This document shows, one piece after another, positions 1 to 11,645 of a stretch of 64,000 nt of DNA (within the stretch, counting starts at the first letter, position 1; every line of letters begins with the position of its first letter). A program made the position numbers and the translations under genes. The stretch comes from Phytopythium helicoides. Its lineage: Eukaryota; Oomycota; Peronosporomycetes; Pythiales; Pythiaceae. The stretch spans positions 868,001-932,000 of the forward strand of contig JANFNE010000003.1 in assembly GCA_024867545.1 (NCBI GenBank), in the 5' to 3' direction. The notes under the pieces were generated by a model. That model searched no databases. It saw nothing but the letters and a program-made list of their open reading frames with translations, and was not told the DNA's origin.

Positions 1-1637
1 CGTCCGACCATGTCATGCTGGACTCGTCACCCACAGACCTCCGTTTGGAGACCTCCATGTGTGCGCGCGCGATACGTCCGCGCGCGCCCGTTGTGATGGC
101 ATGTTGAGAGGTGTGGAAGCGACCACGTCCGACCATGTCATGCTGGACTCGTCACCCACAGACCTCCGTTTGGAGACCTCCATGTGTGCGCGCGCGATAC
201 GTCCGCGCGCGCCCGTTGTGATGGCATGTTGAGAGGTGTGGAAGCGACCACGTCCGACCATGTCATGCTGGACTCGTCACCCACAGACCTCCGTTTGGAG
301 ACCTCCATGTGTGCGCGCGCGATACGTCCGCGCGCGCCCGTTGTGATGGCATGTTGAGAGGTGTGGAAGCGACCACGTCCGACCATGTCATGCTGGACTC
401 GTCACCCACAGACCTCCGTTTGGAGACCTCCATGTGTGCGCGCGCGATACGTCCGCGCGCGCCCGTTGTGATGGCATGTTGAGAGGTGTGGAAGCGACCA
501 CGTCCGACCATGTCATGCTGGACTCGTCACCCACAGACCTCCGTTTGGAGACCTCCATGTGTGCGCGCGCGATACGTCCGCGCGCGCCCGTTGTGATGGC
601 ATGTTGAGAGGTGTGGAAGCGACCACGTCCGACCATGTCATGCTGGACTCGTCACCCACAGACCTCCGTTTGGAGACCTCCATGTGTGCGCGCGCGATAC
701 GTCCGCGCGCGCCCGTTGTGATGGCATGTTGAGAGGTGTGGAAGCGACCACGTCCGACCATGTCATGCTGGACTCGTCACCCACAGACCTCCGTTTGGAG
801 ACCTCCATGTGTGCGCGCGCGATACGTCCGCGCGCGCCCGTTGTGATGGCATGTTGAGAGGTGTGGAAGCGACCACGTCCGACCATGTCATGCTGGACTC
901 GTCACCCACAGACCTCCGTTTGGAGACCTCCATGTGTGCGCGCGCGATACGTCCGCGCGCGCCCGTTGTGATGGCATGTTGAGAGGTGTGGAAGCGACCA
1001 CGTCCGACCATGTCATGCTGGACTCGTCACCCACAGACCTCCGTTTGGAGACCTCCATGTGTGCGCGCGCGATACGTCCGCGCGCGCCCGTTGTGATGGC
1101 ATGTTGAGAGGTGTGGAAGCGACCACGTCCGACCATGTCATGCTGGACTCGTCACCCACAGACCTCCGTTTGGAGACCTCCATGTGTGCGCGCGCGATAC
1201 GTCCGCGCGCGCCCGTTGTGATGGCATGTTGAGAGGTGTGGAAGCGACCACGTCCGACCATGTCATGCTGGACTCGTCACCCACAGACCTCCGTTTGGAG
1301 ACCTCCATGTGTGCGCGCGCGATACGTCCGCGCGCGCCCGTTGTGATGGCATGTTGAGAGGTGTGGAAGCGACCACGTCCGACCATGTCATGCTGGACTC
1401 GTCACCCACAGACCTCCGTTTGGAGACCTCCATGTGTGCGCGCGCGATACGTCCGCGCGCGCCCGTTGTGATGGCATGTTGAGAGGTGTGGAAGCGACCA
1501 CGTCCGACCATGTCATGCTGGACTCGTCACCCACAGACCTCCGTTTGGAGACCTCCATGTGTGCGCGCGCGATACGTCCGCGCGCGCCCGTTGTGATGGC
1601 ATGTTGAGAGGTGTGGAAGCGACCACGTCCGACCATG
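1..1637. repeat. Satellite array, 125-bp unit, about 13 copies
   Basis: A 125-bp unit repeats head to tail about 13.1 times with no differences that I can see between copies. It ends abruptly near 1637 where unique sequence begins. Each unit holds two short self-complementary patches: an alternating GC tract on both sides of ATACGTC, and CTCC-GTTT-GGAG. The period is not a multiple of three, so the 82-residue open frames that recur in it are by-products. There are no spacers, so it is not a CRISPR array. Its position at the window edge, beside retroelement debris, suggests heterochromatin, a centromere or a subtelomere, which is inference. Confidence 0.97.
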
Positions 1638-1788
1638 TGTCACTTGAATGCACTTCTTTGATTTGATATTATTTACAAAATCTTGTACCCTATCTTGGCG
1701 TTATCAATGATTCCATTAAACATGGGATCGCATTGGACTGCCTCTGGCTAGTCGTTGCAGATTAAACTGGCTGCCATCAAGGCGCCTC

Positions 1789-2529
1789 TCAATGCAAAGT
1801 CCCATGGATGCTGAGAGCCGTTGTGAGTTCCGTGTGGCGAGGTCCCGGGAGCGCCTTGGTCATGATGTCGGCCAGCATCGTCGCAGTCTCGCAGTACTCG
1901 AGCTTGACTTCACCACGCTTGACTTCGTCGCGGATGTGATGGTACTTGATGTCGATGTGCTTGGCGCGACCGTGGTTGACTGGGTTCTTGGTCATCTTGA
2001 TACACGACTGGTTGTCTTCGCGGATCATGAGCTCTGGTCCCGACTTGTTCGCAGCCGCAAGGATCTCGCAAACCACGCGATGAATCCACTTGCCTTCTTG
2101 GATGGCCAGGCTGAGCGCGATGTACTCCGCTTCGCTTGTCGACAGAGACACACTTGACTGCTTCTTGCTTCCCCAACTGACCGGTGCGCCCATCAACATG
2201 AAGGTGTAGCCGGATGTCGACTTGCGATCAGCGAGGTCACCAGCCCAGTCAGCGTCGGAGTAGCCGCGAAAGTCGATGACGTTGCCGGGCTTGAAGCAGA
2301 TTCCGTGGTCCTTGGTGCCTTGCAAGTAGCGAAAGATACGTATAACCGCAACCCAGTGCTCTTCTTGCGGGTTCTCCATGAAGCGCGATACGTAGCTCAC
2401 GGCAAACGCGATGTCCGGTCGAGTTGCTGTCATTAGATGCATTAAGGCGCCGACCGCTTCCCGAAACGGAGCGTTCACCTTGGTAGATGCGTCGCTTGGA
2501 ACCAGACATGAAGGTCTCGTTTCACACAC
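1789..2529 (-). pseudogene. Copia RNase H and C-terminal pol segment
   Basis: This is the open C-terminal part of the Copia polyprotein. Recognisable blocks are TRPDIAFAVSYVSRF, the RNase H signature YSDADWAGD, then DRKSTSGY, SLSTSEAEYIAL and the terminal LADIMTKALP. These match the end of Copia-type pol, where RNase H removes RNA from the RNA-DNA hybrid. The frame is intact, but it joins the reverse-transcriptase piece near 2525 with the catalytic centre missing. It cannot be expressed as a working enzyme in this copy. Confidence 0.92.
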
Positions 2530-2855
2530 GCGAAGCTTGCATGAGGCCGTAGATCGCCTTCACCAGCTCAAGGCAGTCAAAGCCACTGTCCAGCTCGACG
2601 CCTTCAGGAACCACACAGTACACGACCTCCTTCATCACGCCGTATAAGAATGCCGTCACCACGTCCAGTTGATCGAGTTGCCAACCGAAGAAGACGATGA
2701 GCGTGATCACGATGCGCAGCGTCGCGTACTTGACCACGGGCGAGAACGTTTCCGTGTAGTCGATGCCGTACTTCTGCTTGAATCCCTTGGCCACGAGGCG
2801 TGCCTTGTACTTCTCGATGGACCCATCGGCCTTTCGCTTGATCTTGAATACTCAC
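2522..2855 (-). pseudogene. Copia reverse transcriptase, N-terminal piece
   Basis: The translation contains [19 protein letters not shown] and then [10 protein letters not shown] and [11 protein letters not shown], the first three blocks of Copia reverse transcriptase. The next expected segment, with the paired aspartates of the YxDD box and the thumb, is absent. The frame passes straight into sequence that should lie some 200-250 residues further on. This is an internal deletion of the polymerase active site. Confidence 0.9.
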
Positions 2856-3749
2856 TTGGTGCCGATGGCGCGTTGTCCCGTTGGAAGCTTGGCCGCACGA
2901 AAGACTCCTCGAAGTCGCATCGATTCCAGCTCCGCGCGAATCGCTTTGCGCCAGTGAGCTTGTTTCGGCCCGTTCACCGCTTCTTCGAATGTTGTTGGCT
3001 CGGAGAGGTCGGAGGCTTCAACAGCGTTGGCACTTGCTCGCCAAAACACAGGAGGAGTCGAGGGGTCCGAGTCGTCGTGTTGGCCGCCAGATTTTTCTTC
3101 TTCGTCTTCTTGGCGAAAGTTGATTCGTCGAAGGTGACATCGCGACTGATGACCACCTGCCCCGCCTCGATGTCATAAACCCGATAGGCCTTTGACGCTT
3201 CCTCGTATCCGACGAATAACCCGGCACGAGACTTCGGGTCCCACTTGAGCCGCTTCTCCTTCGGAGTCAGCACGTAAGCGCGACAAGCATGTGCTTCACA
3301 CATGGCTTGGACTTGTACAGAATCTCGAACGGAGTCTTGTGCTGGAACTTGGGAGACGGTAGACGATTCTTGACGTAGATGGCTGTCATCGCTGCCTCAG
3401 CCCAGAAGATCTTGTCCATCTTGGCATGGTGAAGCATGCTGCGGCCGATCGTGACGATCGTCCGGATGGCTCGCTCTGCCGTGCCGTTGGTCTGGTGCGC
3501 GTAGGGAACCGTCGTTTGCTGCTCGATGCCTTCGTCTTCGTAGAACGTGCCTCGTCGACGATCAGCAGTAGGTATATGCTTCCACCCAGAGAGTCTTCTT
3601 CCATGGGTCCGCAGATGTCGAAGTGGAGCAACTGTCGCAGTGGCGCTTGTCGCGGTTGCTTGGGAAAGGTCTTTGAACCATCTTTCCTTCTTGACAGCCG
3701 CGGCACACGCTTGGTCCACTCGAGCTGGAGGGTAGCTTCGCGTCCTTGA

Positions 3750-4850
<1,101 letters not shown>

Positions 4851-5376
4851 CGGCAAGCTGCGATAACACAACCACCGCCGGCACACATCGCGAATCTACT
4901 TCGGCCAGCTGATAATGACGTAGAATAGCACATCAAAGGTGTTGTCCACTCAGCCAATGTGGCTTTAGATAGCGTAATAGCATCGATAGAAGAGAACAAA
5001 CAGCTTCGCGAATATATTGAGGCGTTCGGGAGAAGACGTGTCATCAGCGACCAGCGTTTACAAACTCGGCTGAACGCAATTGAGCCGTTAATTCGCGACA
5101 TAGCACGATCAGCTCGAAATGCGGTGACAGACCCTTTTCTCCACCTCCAGAATGCTGATGACACAGACCATGCAGAGTAAGCCTCATCGTCATTCATTCT
5201 CTATTTGTGAGTAGGTCAGAAAAACCAAATGCATGCTCTTCTATGCCTTCAGCTTCTGGTGAGGATACTGTTGTTGTGTTTTGCTCATACGATAGTGGAC
5301 CAACAAAATCAAAGTAGCCTTGAATATTCCAGCCACAGTGGTCAAATACTCTTCCCGTATGAGTGTTTTCAAACCC
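4851..5376. other. No gene recognised between transposon fragments
   Basis: A plus-strand frame at 4959-5180 is open but starts with GTG and resembles nothing I know. I see no other coding signal, LTR or repeat here. It is probably decayed transposon sequence. Confidence 0.5.
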
Positions 5377-5751
5377 CTAGAATGTTTCGACGAAGAATGG
5401 CAGCAAGTCGTTTTGGCTGGACTCCATGTAGTGATGCTGCATCGAGCGTTTCACATAGCCGAACATGTAAAATGGGCAGTACGCTGGGAGAAAAATAGGG
5501 ATGACACTGAGACTTCTGAGATAGTGGACAATCTCGGGGTATCTGTGGATTGCAGCATCATCAAGTATCCAAACAAGTTGACACAGATTGTCGAAGAGAT
5601 CAATGCTGTACAGGATGAGGTTGTCGCGGAGCGTGTACCTATCCAGCTGGGGTACCAAGTGGTGTAGAAGCTCCTTTCGCAGATGCCGTGAGTGCTCGGA
5701 GATATTTGACCAACACAGCCAGATCTTTGGCATCATCGTTTGTGACGACAA
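5377..5751 (-). pseudogene. DDE-superfamily transposase fragment
   Basis: The translation carries LVWILDDAAIHRYPEIVHYL followed by IPIFLPAYCPF and YVKRSMQ. This is the second catalytic aspartate region and downstream block of the Tc1/mariner-IS630 DDE endonuclease family, in which an asparagine or aspartate precedes the alanine-isoleucine-histidine and a LPxYSPxxNPIE block follows. Here the NPIE part is lost (CPFY runs directly into MFGYVK), and the N-terminal DNA-binding domain and first aspartate are not visible. It is a short relic of a cut-and-paste element. Confidence 0.72.
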
Positions 5752-6880
5752 TTAGCCGAGGCAGTTAAGATATTGCAGTTGCTTCGACAGGGATGCGCCT
5801 TTTGATACGCACACAGCGCATTCATCACCAGCTGAATCCGTGTCATCGGCTCGATGTCCAAGGTCTCGGCGCGGACCGTAATCAGACCTGCGTGAGAGTG
5901 CATCAGCATGCTCGACTTGCACCGTTTGTAGTTTGTAGTACACAATGACAGATGGCGCGCTTGCGGCCGAGTGTGTCTACTTTCGTCCGATCGCAAAGTC
6001 ACTCACATCACAAATCAGGTGAACGCTATTCGTCGGGGAGTAGGACCCTGGTGCAATCGTCAAGCTTCGCTTGACCGCATCGAATGCATCATAGTATTCT
6101 TGACGTTACGTAACGTCCTTCTCCAGGAATGTCAACATCGGCCTGATCTGCGCTGCTCAGTTCCGTGTATATCCTATCCACTGTCGGAGCTCTGGCTGGT
6201 TTGATGGAGGCGGTCACGCTCAAATCGATGCAATCTTCTCTGGATTCGCGGGCATATCTTCAGTGCTAACAAGGCAACGAAGCATCGAGATCTCCGGCGC
6301 GCAGAAGATACACTTCTTCAGGTTGGCATACAGCTTGTGTTGGCGAATTACTTCGAACAACCTACCCAGATGCTGCAGGTGTACTTCCACATCGGGATAG
6401 CCGTTGACTGAGCAGCTGTGCACGAAGATGTCAAAATAGCCCGATGCAAAGTCACGGAATTGACGCAGCAAGTGTGACATCATATTGTTGAAGGTAGCGG
6501 GGGCATTCCACAGGCCATGCTGTCTCACAAGCTGCTCCTACAACATCCCGCTCGTCGTACTCACAGCCGTCAGCGGTGTAACATGATCCTACATCACCAG
6601 CTGATAGAATCCATCACGAAGATCAATCGCGCTGAAGATTGTCTCCGACATGGCACCCAACACAATATTCTTCCGTGGAATTGGGGTTTGAGCATCGTGC
6701 AGGTTGTTGAAAGCACAGACGATGTGCCAACCATTCGTCGCCTTATTCACGCGGAAAGTCGGATTCAAAACTCACAGTTATATCTGTCGTTGTTTCCTTC
6801 TTCCATAAACCTTCAAATTTTGAAGCAGCAAACATCCAGAATACTAAAAAAAGTAATGGGAACATATCACACCTAGACTA
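5752..6880 (-). pseudogene. Ty3/Gypsy reverse transcriptase-RNase H relic
   Basis: Read on the minus strand in several frames, this has the Gypsy reverse-transcriptase blocks in order: FSAIDLRDGFYQL (near 6610-6650), NAPATFNNMM, an altered active-site region YFDIFVHS where YxDD is expected, and LYANLKKCIFCAPEI. After that come an RNase H block (CDVSDFAIG, near 6005) and the C-terminal ADALSRR (near 5890). Frames change between blocks and an aspartate of the polymerase box is gone, so the fragment is inactive. No gag, protease, integrase or LTR is visible. Confidence 0.85.
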
Positions 6881-7475
6881 TTCAAAAGGCGATTAGATAT
6901 CCTTGTTAACAATACAACTGACTTCGATGTCGACTGTCCTCTAGTCAAGGTGATTTGGTCCTAGAGGTCAAAGCCAAGTTCCGCTACGTTGAAGGGGTTA
7001 AGAATTGGCATGAGATCAGCCTGCAGTACAGGTATCCAACTCTCACTCAGGTCTGCAGCCGATACCTATAGAAGCTCAGTCATCGCGCTTCCTTCCGAGT
7101 CTGACATGGGCGTTATTTGCTGCCACGAGCGGGTCGCCACGTGGAGGTCAGTCCATGTTAATTGGCAGTAAAGTTACTATTGACTAATCCAGCCGGATTC
7201 CAAACTGATATTCAAAAGGGCATTTAGGCCATTGGCATTGTCAGTCGACTTGCGGAAGTCAGATTCCCCTTAGTCCACATTTTATTGATGCAACTTCAAC
7301 TAGGTCCATATTGAAACCACCGGAGATGAGACTAGCTCCAGCTATTTTTGCAAGATCGATCGATCAGAATGCAAAGTGTTTTCTGAATTGGTCTGGCAAA
7401 CAAAGTCTCGTATGATATAAAAGCCACAAAGCGATTATTAAAGGGCAATAGATGTGTAATGTGGCCTTCTGACCA
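6881..7475. other. No gene recognised
   Basis: About 600 bp with no convincing open frame, RNA gene or repeat. It may be decayed 5' sequence of the Gypsy relic or upstream parts of the gene relic that follows. Confidence 0.5.
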
Positions 7476-7780
7476 GAGAACAGTCTCGCCAAATTCGCAT
7501 CAGTTGATGAATACGCATGGCAATTGGGCGACCTGATAGACGCACTAATGACTCGCGACGACATTCGGCACGCGGGATTCAATGACTCGTCCTAGATGAT
7601 GAGGGTAAGCATGACGATGGCAGCTGGTTTGTGCATCAGGAGATTTCACTAGTCGGTGTCACCCCACCTGGAGCTTCCGTGGATACACTAGTAATAAGCG
7701 TGGTGGATCAGTACGCGATCGCCCAAGATCCTGCGAGGAAAGTGGCGGATAAGGACCGTGACGACTTCGCAGCCGAGTAG
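7476..7780 (+). pseudogene. Decayed protein-coding relic, unknown family
   Basis: Two consecutive open pieces on the plus strand look protein-like. 7476-7595 gives KFASVDEYAWQLGDLIDAL and ends in TAG. 7598-7780, shifted by one base, gives GSWFVHQEISLVGVTPPG and then VVDQYAIAQDP and ends in TAG. The hydrophobic pattern is natural and runs smoothly across the shift. I do not recognise the family with confidence. There is no start codon and no intact frame, so I call it a relic. Confidence 0.4.
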
Positions 7781-8704
7781 AACTCGCTTCAGTCGAAGAC
7801 CCGAGAGACATGGCAGAAAAATACAAGAGGCCGTCAAGTGATCGGGGGAAGACAGCGCACGTGGTGACAGACGAAAGCGGCCACCGAGTTCGGAGCCCGG
7901 AGTTAAAGGTTAATGATGTGGTGATGTTGGTGATGGTGGAGCCTGTGCGAAGGAGCTAAGAGAACACGAGTGCGAGCAATCGCAATTTAAATGGAATATG
8001 CCGTCTCCCATTTATATTGAAACAGTTGTATTTAATTCCTTCTGCGGGAAAAAGAAGCGTTGTGTTCACCCAGCCTGATGCATCATGTCGTTGTGTGTCC
8101 AATCGCAAAATGGAAAGCGATCATGCGAGCCAACTCGCTTCATAAAAGCTCTTGAGCTGTTTCTCGTCTCTTTCAACGATCACTGCATGCTTCAACATCG
8201 ATCTGTCGGGGCGGATAAGTAAGGCAAACCAGCGATCGTCTTACCAAGACCGACGCGGCTAAACGAGTGTTCTCTCGTTCACACCTGCGGGTGACGTTGG
8301 ATCCTAAAAACTTTCTTGGCATTTGGGTAGACGGGTCATCCGGTAGCTCAACGACCAAATGGGTCTAGGACTGACTGCATAAGCTTGCATCGCACGTCGA
8401 GCGGAGCCATGCGTCTTGCCTTGCGAGCAGCTCAAAGAGACCGTTCAATACATAGAATTACACATTTGACCTCATACCAACCATAAGAGACTGTAGTCAT
8501 AGGTCACTCTAATGAGGGAAACATGTCCCGCTTCGAACAACAACCTGAGTCTCGGTCGCTGTGAGCTCGCCACGCACTCTGCCTTCCTCTACGTCGGCGC
8601 CGCCTGCCGCTCCAGCTCCAGCGCCAGCTCCAGCGCCAGCGCCAGGGCCAGCGCCAGTCCATCACCCTCGCCCAACCGCACGCGAAGACGCAGCTGCAAT
8701 CGCC
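7781..8704. other. Intergenic region and leader of the transporter gene
   Basis: No gene is seen. Close to the transporter, an upstream ATG at 8523 opens a 13-codon reading frame that ends at 8564, which could act as an upstream ORF if transcription starts before it. A second upstream ATG at 8512 is out of frame with the transporter and its frame overlaps the transporter start. CCA/GCC-rich low-complexity sequence precedes the start. Confidence 0.4.
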
Positions 8705-9886
8705 ATGCTCCGCATGGCGCGCACGCTCGCGGGCATGCTGGTGGTGTCGGCGCTGCTGTGCGCGGGCAACCTGTGCATCAGCGCGTCCAAGGAGGGCGGG
8801 CGCGTGCCCTACATCAGCGTCACGGCCACGTTCCTCATCGAGGTGCTTAAGCTCGTGCTCATGCTCGCGGCCATCGCCGCCACGCGCACGCCGCCGCCAC
8901 CGCGCATGCCACTGCGCGAGAGCGTGCTCTACGCCGTGCCGTCCTTCCTCTACATGATCGACAACAACCTCAACTACGTCATCCTGCGCTTCATGGACCC
9001 CGCGACGCTCGCCGTGCTGTGGAACCTCAAGATCCTCACCACGGCCGTGCTCTTCCGGCTCGTGCTCAAGCGTGAGCTCAGCGAGCTGCGCAAGATCGCC
9101 ATCGTGCTGCTGCTGCTCGGCGTCGTCACCAGCCAGTCGGACCACCTTGAGAAGCATGCGCACACTGTGGCTGCCGTCGACAACGCGAGAGACGAAGGCA
9201 GCGGCAGTAGCGACGATGGCACCAGCCCGGGAGACTTTACGGTCGGCATCCTGCTCGTTCTGTTCGGCGTCACCATCTCGTCGTGCGCCAGCGTCTTCAC
9301 TGAGTGGGCGTTCAAGCGCAAGAGCGACTGCCCCTTCATGTGGCAGAACGTCATGCTCTACGTCTACGGCATCCTGTTCAACGGCTTTGCGCTGGTAGTG
9401 GAGCACGACGAGATTGCGGAGCGCGGCTTTTTCGACGGCTACAATGGCTGGACGGCTGCTGTCATTGCCGTCAACTGCGTCGGCGGCATCTCCATGGGGC
9501 TCATCCTCAAGTTCCTCGACAACATTGCGTGCGTATACTCCCACGCAGTCGCCATGATGCTCACGATGCTGTTCTCGATGGTCTTCTTCCACTTCTCGCC
9601 GTCGCTCGAGTTTGCCTGCGGTCTCGCTGTCGTCATCATCTCCATGTATCTGTACCACCACAAGGTCGACGCAGGCAGTAGTGAAGCAGCCTCCCCCACG
9701 TGCTCGTCATCGTCTTCCTCCTCCTCTTGCTCGTCGTCGGCTCCAGCGCACGATCGGAGCGATCGGCAGCGCGAGAAGCTTGAAGTAGCGGTGCCGATCG
9801 TAGAGCTCCCGAACGGGCTGCACCTCAAGAAGAAGCGATACGAGAAGCTCCCAACCAACGCGACCATCGACGCGGACGAGGACTAG
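8705..9886 (+). CDS. Nucleotide-sugar transporter (SLC35A-type)
   Basis: A 393-residue multi-pass membrane protein of the nucleotide-sugar transporter family, related to the CMP-sialate/UDP-galactose/UDP-GlcNAc carriers. It should exchange a nucleotide sugar for the nucleotide monophosphate across the Golgi or ER membrane. The family core is clear: YMIDNNLNYVIL followed by LWNLKILTTAVLFRLVLKR and LLLLGVVTSQ, then helices around GILLVLFGVTIS, GGISMGLILKFLDN and AMMLTMLFSMV. About ten hydrophobic segments are present. The C-tail is serine-rich and charged. The open frame extends upstream to a GTG at 8561, but 8705 is the first in-frame ATG and is followed immediately by the first membrane helix. 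No introns or frame breaks. The transported sugar cannot be told from the sequence. Confidence 0.9.
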   Translation: MLRMARTLAGMLVVSALLCAGNLCISASKEGGRVPYISVTATFLIEVLKLVLMLAAIAATRTPPPPRMPLRESVLYAVPSFLYMIDNNLNYVILRFMDPATLAVLWNLKILTTAVLFRLVLKRELSELRKIAIVLLLLGVVTSQSDHLEKHAHTVAAVDNARDEGSGSSDDGTSPGDFTVGILLVLFGVTISSCASVFTEWAFKRKSDCPFMWQNVMLYVYGILFNGFALVVEHDEIAERGFFDGYNGWTAAVIAVNCVGGISMGLILKFLDNIACVYSHAVAMMLTMLFSMVFFHFSPSLEFACGLAVVIISMYLYHHKVDAGSSEAASPTCSSSSSSSSCSSSAPAHDRSDRQREKLEVAVPIVELPNGLHLKKKRYEKLPTNATIDADED

Positions 9887-10232
9887 CCAGCGTGTATCTT
9901 CTAGACTGGATGTTGTGCTTGTGTGAGCGTGTATACGCACTTCAACGTGATTCAACGTGCCTAATGCCGTACGTCGTGGGAAAGCTCTGAATATTTGCAG
10001 CCGTCGATCAAGGACACTCAACTCTGGCCACTTTGACTAGCACTCGGGATAGCGCTGGCCCTACAGGTAATTGCGAAGCCCCTCTCGACGTACACGCCAC
10101 CGGATACTTCACTGCTGCTGCGGCTGCCAGTGAGCCTACTCATTACCCATGACAGAGCCAAAAATCCAAAGACACTTCGCCGCTACGCATCCTGACTCCA
10201 CCCACTCGCAACCGTGATGCCTCATTGAAGCT
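9887..10232. other. Downstream region of the transporter gene, no gene seen
   Basis: About 350 bp with no convincing open frame. It presumably carries the transporter 3' UTR. Confidence 0.5.
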
Positions 10233-11077
10233 TCAGTCCGGGACTGAGATAACAATAATCTCTTGATATCCAGGAGTAGAACCACCTGCGAGTAGCCCCC
10301 TACTAATCTCCGAACTCGCCAACGTCAGACTCACAGAACTCGCGCCTTCGATCATCAAGAGTACTTCGTCATGGTTCATCAAGCTGGACTCGCCGAACAC
10401 ATCAATGCTACCCACGACCTTTTCATTTCGTCGACACATCGCCTCCGCTAGCAACGCTGCTGCTCGCGGACGCACTCGAGAGTGTCATTGCGTTTAGGCT
10501 CGCGCCAAAGCTCGCGACAATCACGCTCGACACGAACACACTGCCACTCGTCATCGAGCTCGCGCTACTTGACACACGCACCGAAGTGGTGAGGGTTGAT
10601 GAGCCTATACCACCTGACACACTCACGATCAATCCAGCACCGCGAGACACCGATAATAACCCACCAGTGCCGACAGACGCCAAGCACACGGTGCTAGAGA
10701 GTCCACCAGAGCCGCCAGATACGCTCACCAGACCGCCAGTTGCAGTCGCGGACACACCCGACGAGATCGACACCTACCCGAACGCACCACCAGATGCAGA
10801 GCCGCTTGAAACACACACGACTCCGCACTTCACTGTGCCCATCACTGCGTTTGAACCCACACCAACCGAGCCGCTTATCGTCGTCCTCGCTCGCACCACT
10901 CAGGATGCTCATGCCAGCGCCCGCGCCACTTGACGACGCGCCCCTCGACTGAGAGATGGACGAGCCGTTGCAACTGCTGCTGCTCGCAGTATGGGTCTCA
11001 GGCCCGACAGATCCGGTCGTCGACAAGCTGTCAATATTAGTCACAGGCACAGAGCCATCAACTGAGCCACCCGACAC
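10233..11077 (-). pseudogene. Relic of a Ser/Gly/Thr/Val-repeat protein
   Basis: Minus-strand frames 10694-11077, 10423-10773 and 10233-10475 overlap and share one character: runs of serine, glycine, threonine and valine in a loose ten-residue pattern (for example SGGSGGLSSTV, SVSGGIGSSTL). This resembles the repeats of very large secreted or surface proteins seen in oomycetes. The frame changes at least twice and the longest continuous piece is about 125 residues, so the gene looks broken. Composition alone is weak evidence. Confidence 0.4.
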
Positions 11078-11645
11078 CCGATGATTTAGTCCTGCTGAAG
11101 ATCGATCGACACGGACACACCCGCCCGCTTCAACTTGAAGCGCGTTGAGGTGTCATCCGAAGGTTTCGTGAAGGTCGAAGACTGACTGGAGCAACATATC
11201 TGACGTTGTGCGCTCTCATTGGCGGAAGCGTCCGTACGACGCAACGATTGGGAGAAATTTCGCAACCCGCCAATTGAAGCTAGAGAGACAGGAAAAAAAG
11301 AGAACAAACGTACGAACGACGCGTCTTAGGCGATCCTGTGCGAATGGCATGCTCTGCGAGAAATGGTGGGAGCGTCACGTCGTAATGGTATAGAAGAACC
11401 ATGTGGAATCCCATATCCTTTAATTCCCGATGCTTCCCATCGTCGCCTGCGCGCGCGCTTTACTCGCGGCAGCCTCCCCCCCGTGCCGGATTGCACGCAC
11501 GTGTATCATCCGCCCCGGCATCGGGCGCCGCAGAAAAAGAAAGCGAGAGTCGGACGCGCGCGGGGAGAAGCGCGATCGACCGCCCGCCACGGAGCAGCCG
11601 CCGTAGCCCCCGCCGCCGCCGCCGCATTAGCCCCCAGCCGCCGCC
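11078..11645. other. Myosin promoter and 5' leader, no gene seen
   Basis: No convincing open frame. The last 60 bp before the myosin ATG are CCG-rich, as expected of a GC-rich leader. No TATA box is obvious. Confidence 0.5.

Noticed and set aside
13..1636. Twelve identical 82-residue minus-strand open frames
   Set aside because: They recur with the 125-bp satellite, whose period is not a multiple of three, and overlap each other. They are by-products of the repeat.
1..1637. Possible CRISPR array
   Set aside because: The units touch directly with no spacers, and the rest of the window is eukaryotic.
4959..5180. 73-residue plus-strand frame
   Set aside because: Starts with GTG, has no recognisable similarity and lies among transposon relics.
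8504..9661. 385-residue minus-strand frame opposite the sugar transporter
   Set aside because: Low-complexity acidic and histidine-rich translation that mirrors the GC bias of the true gene on the other strand.
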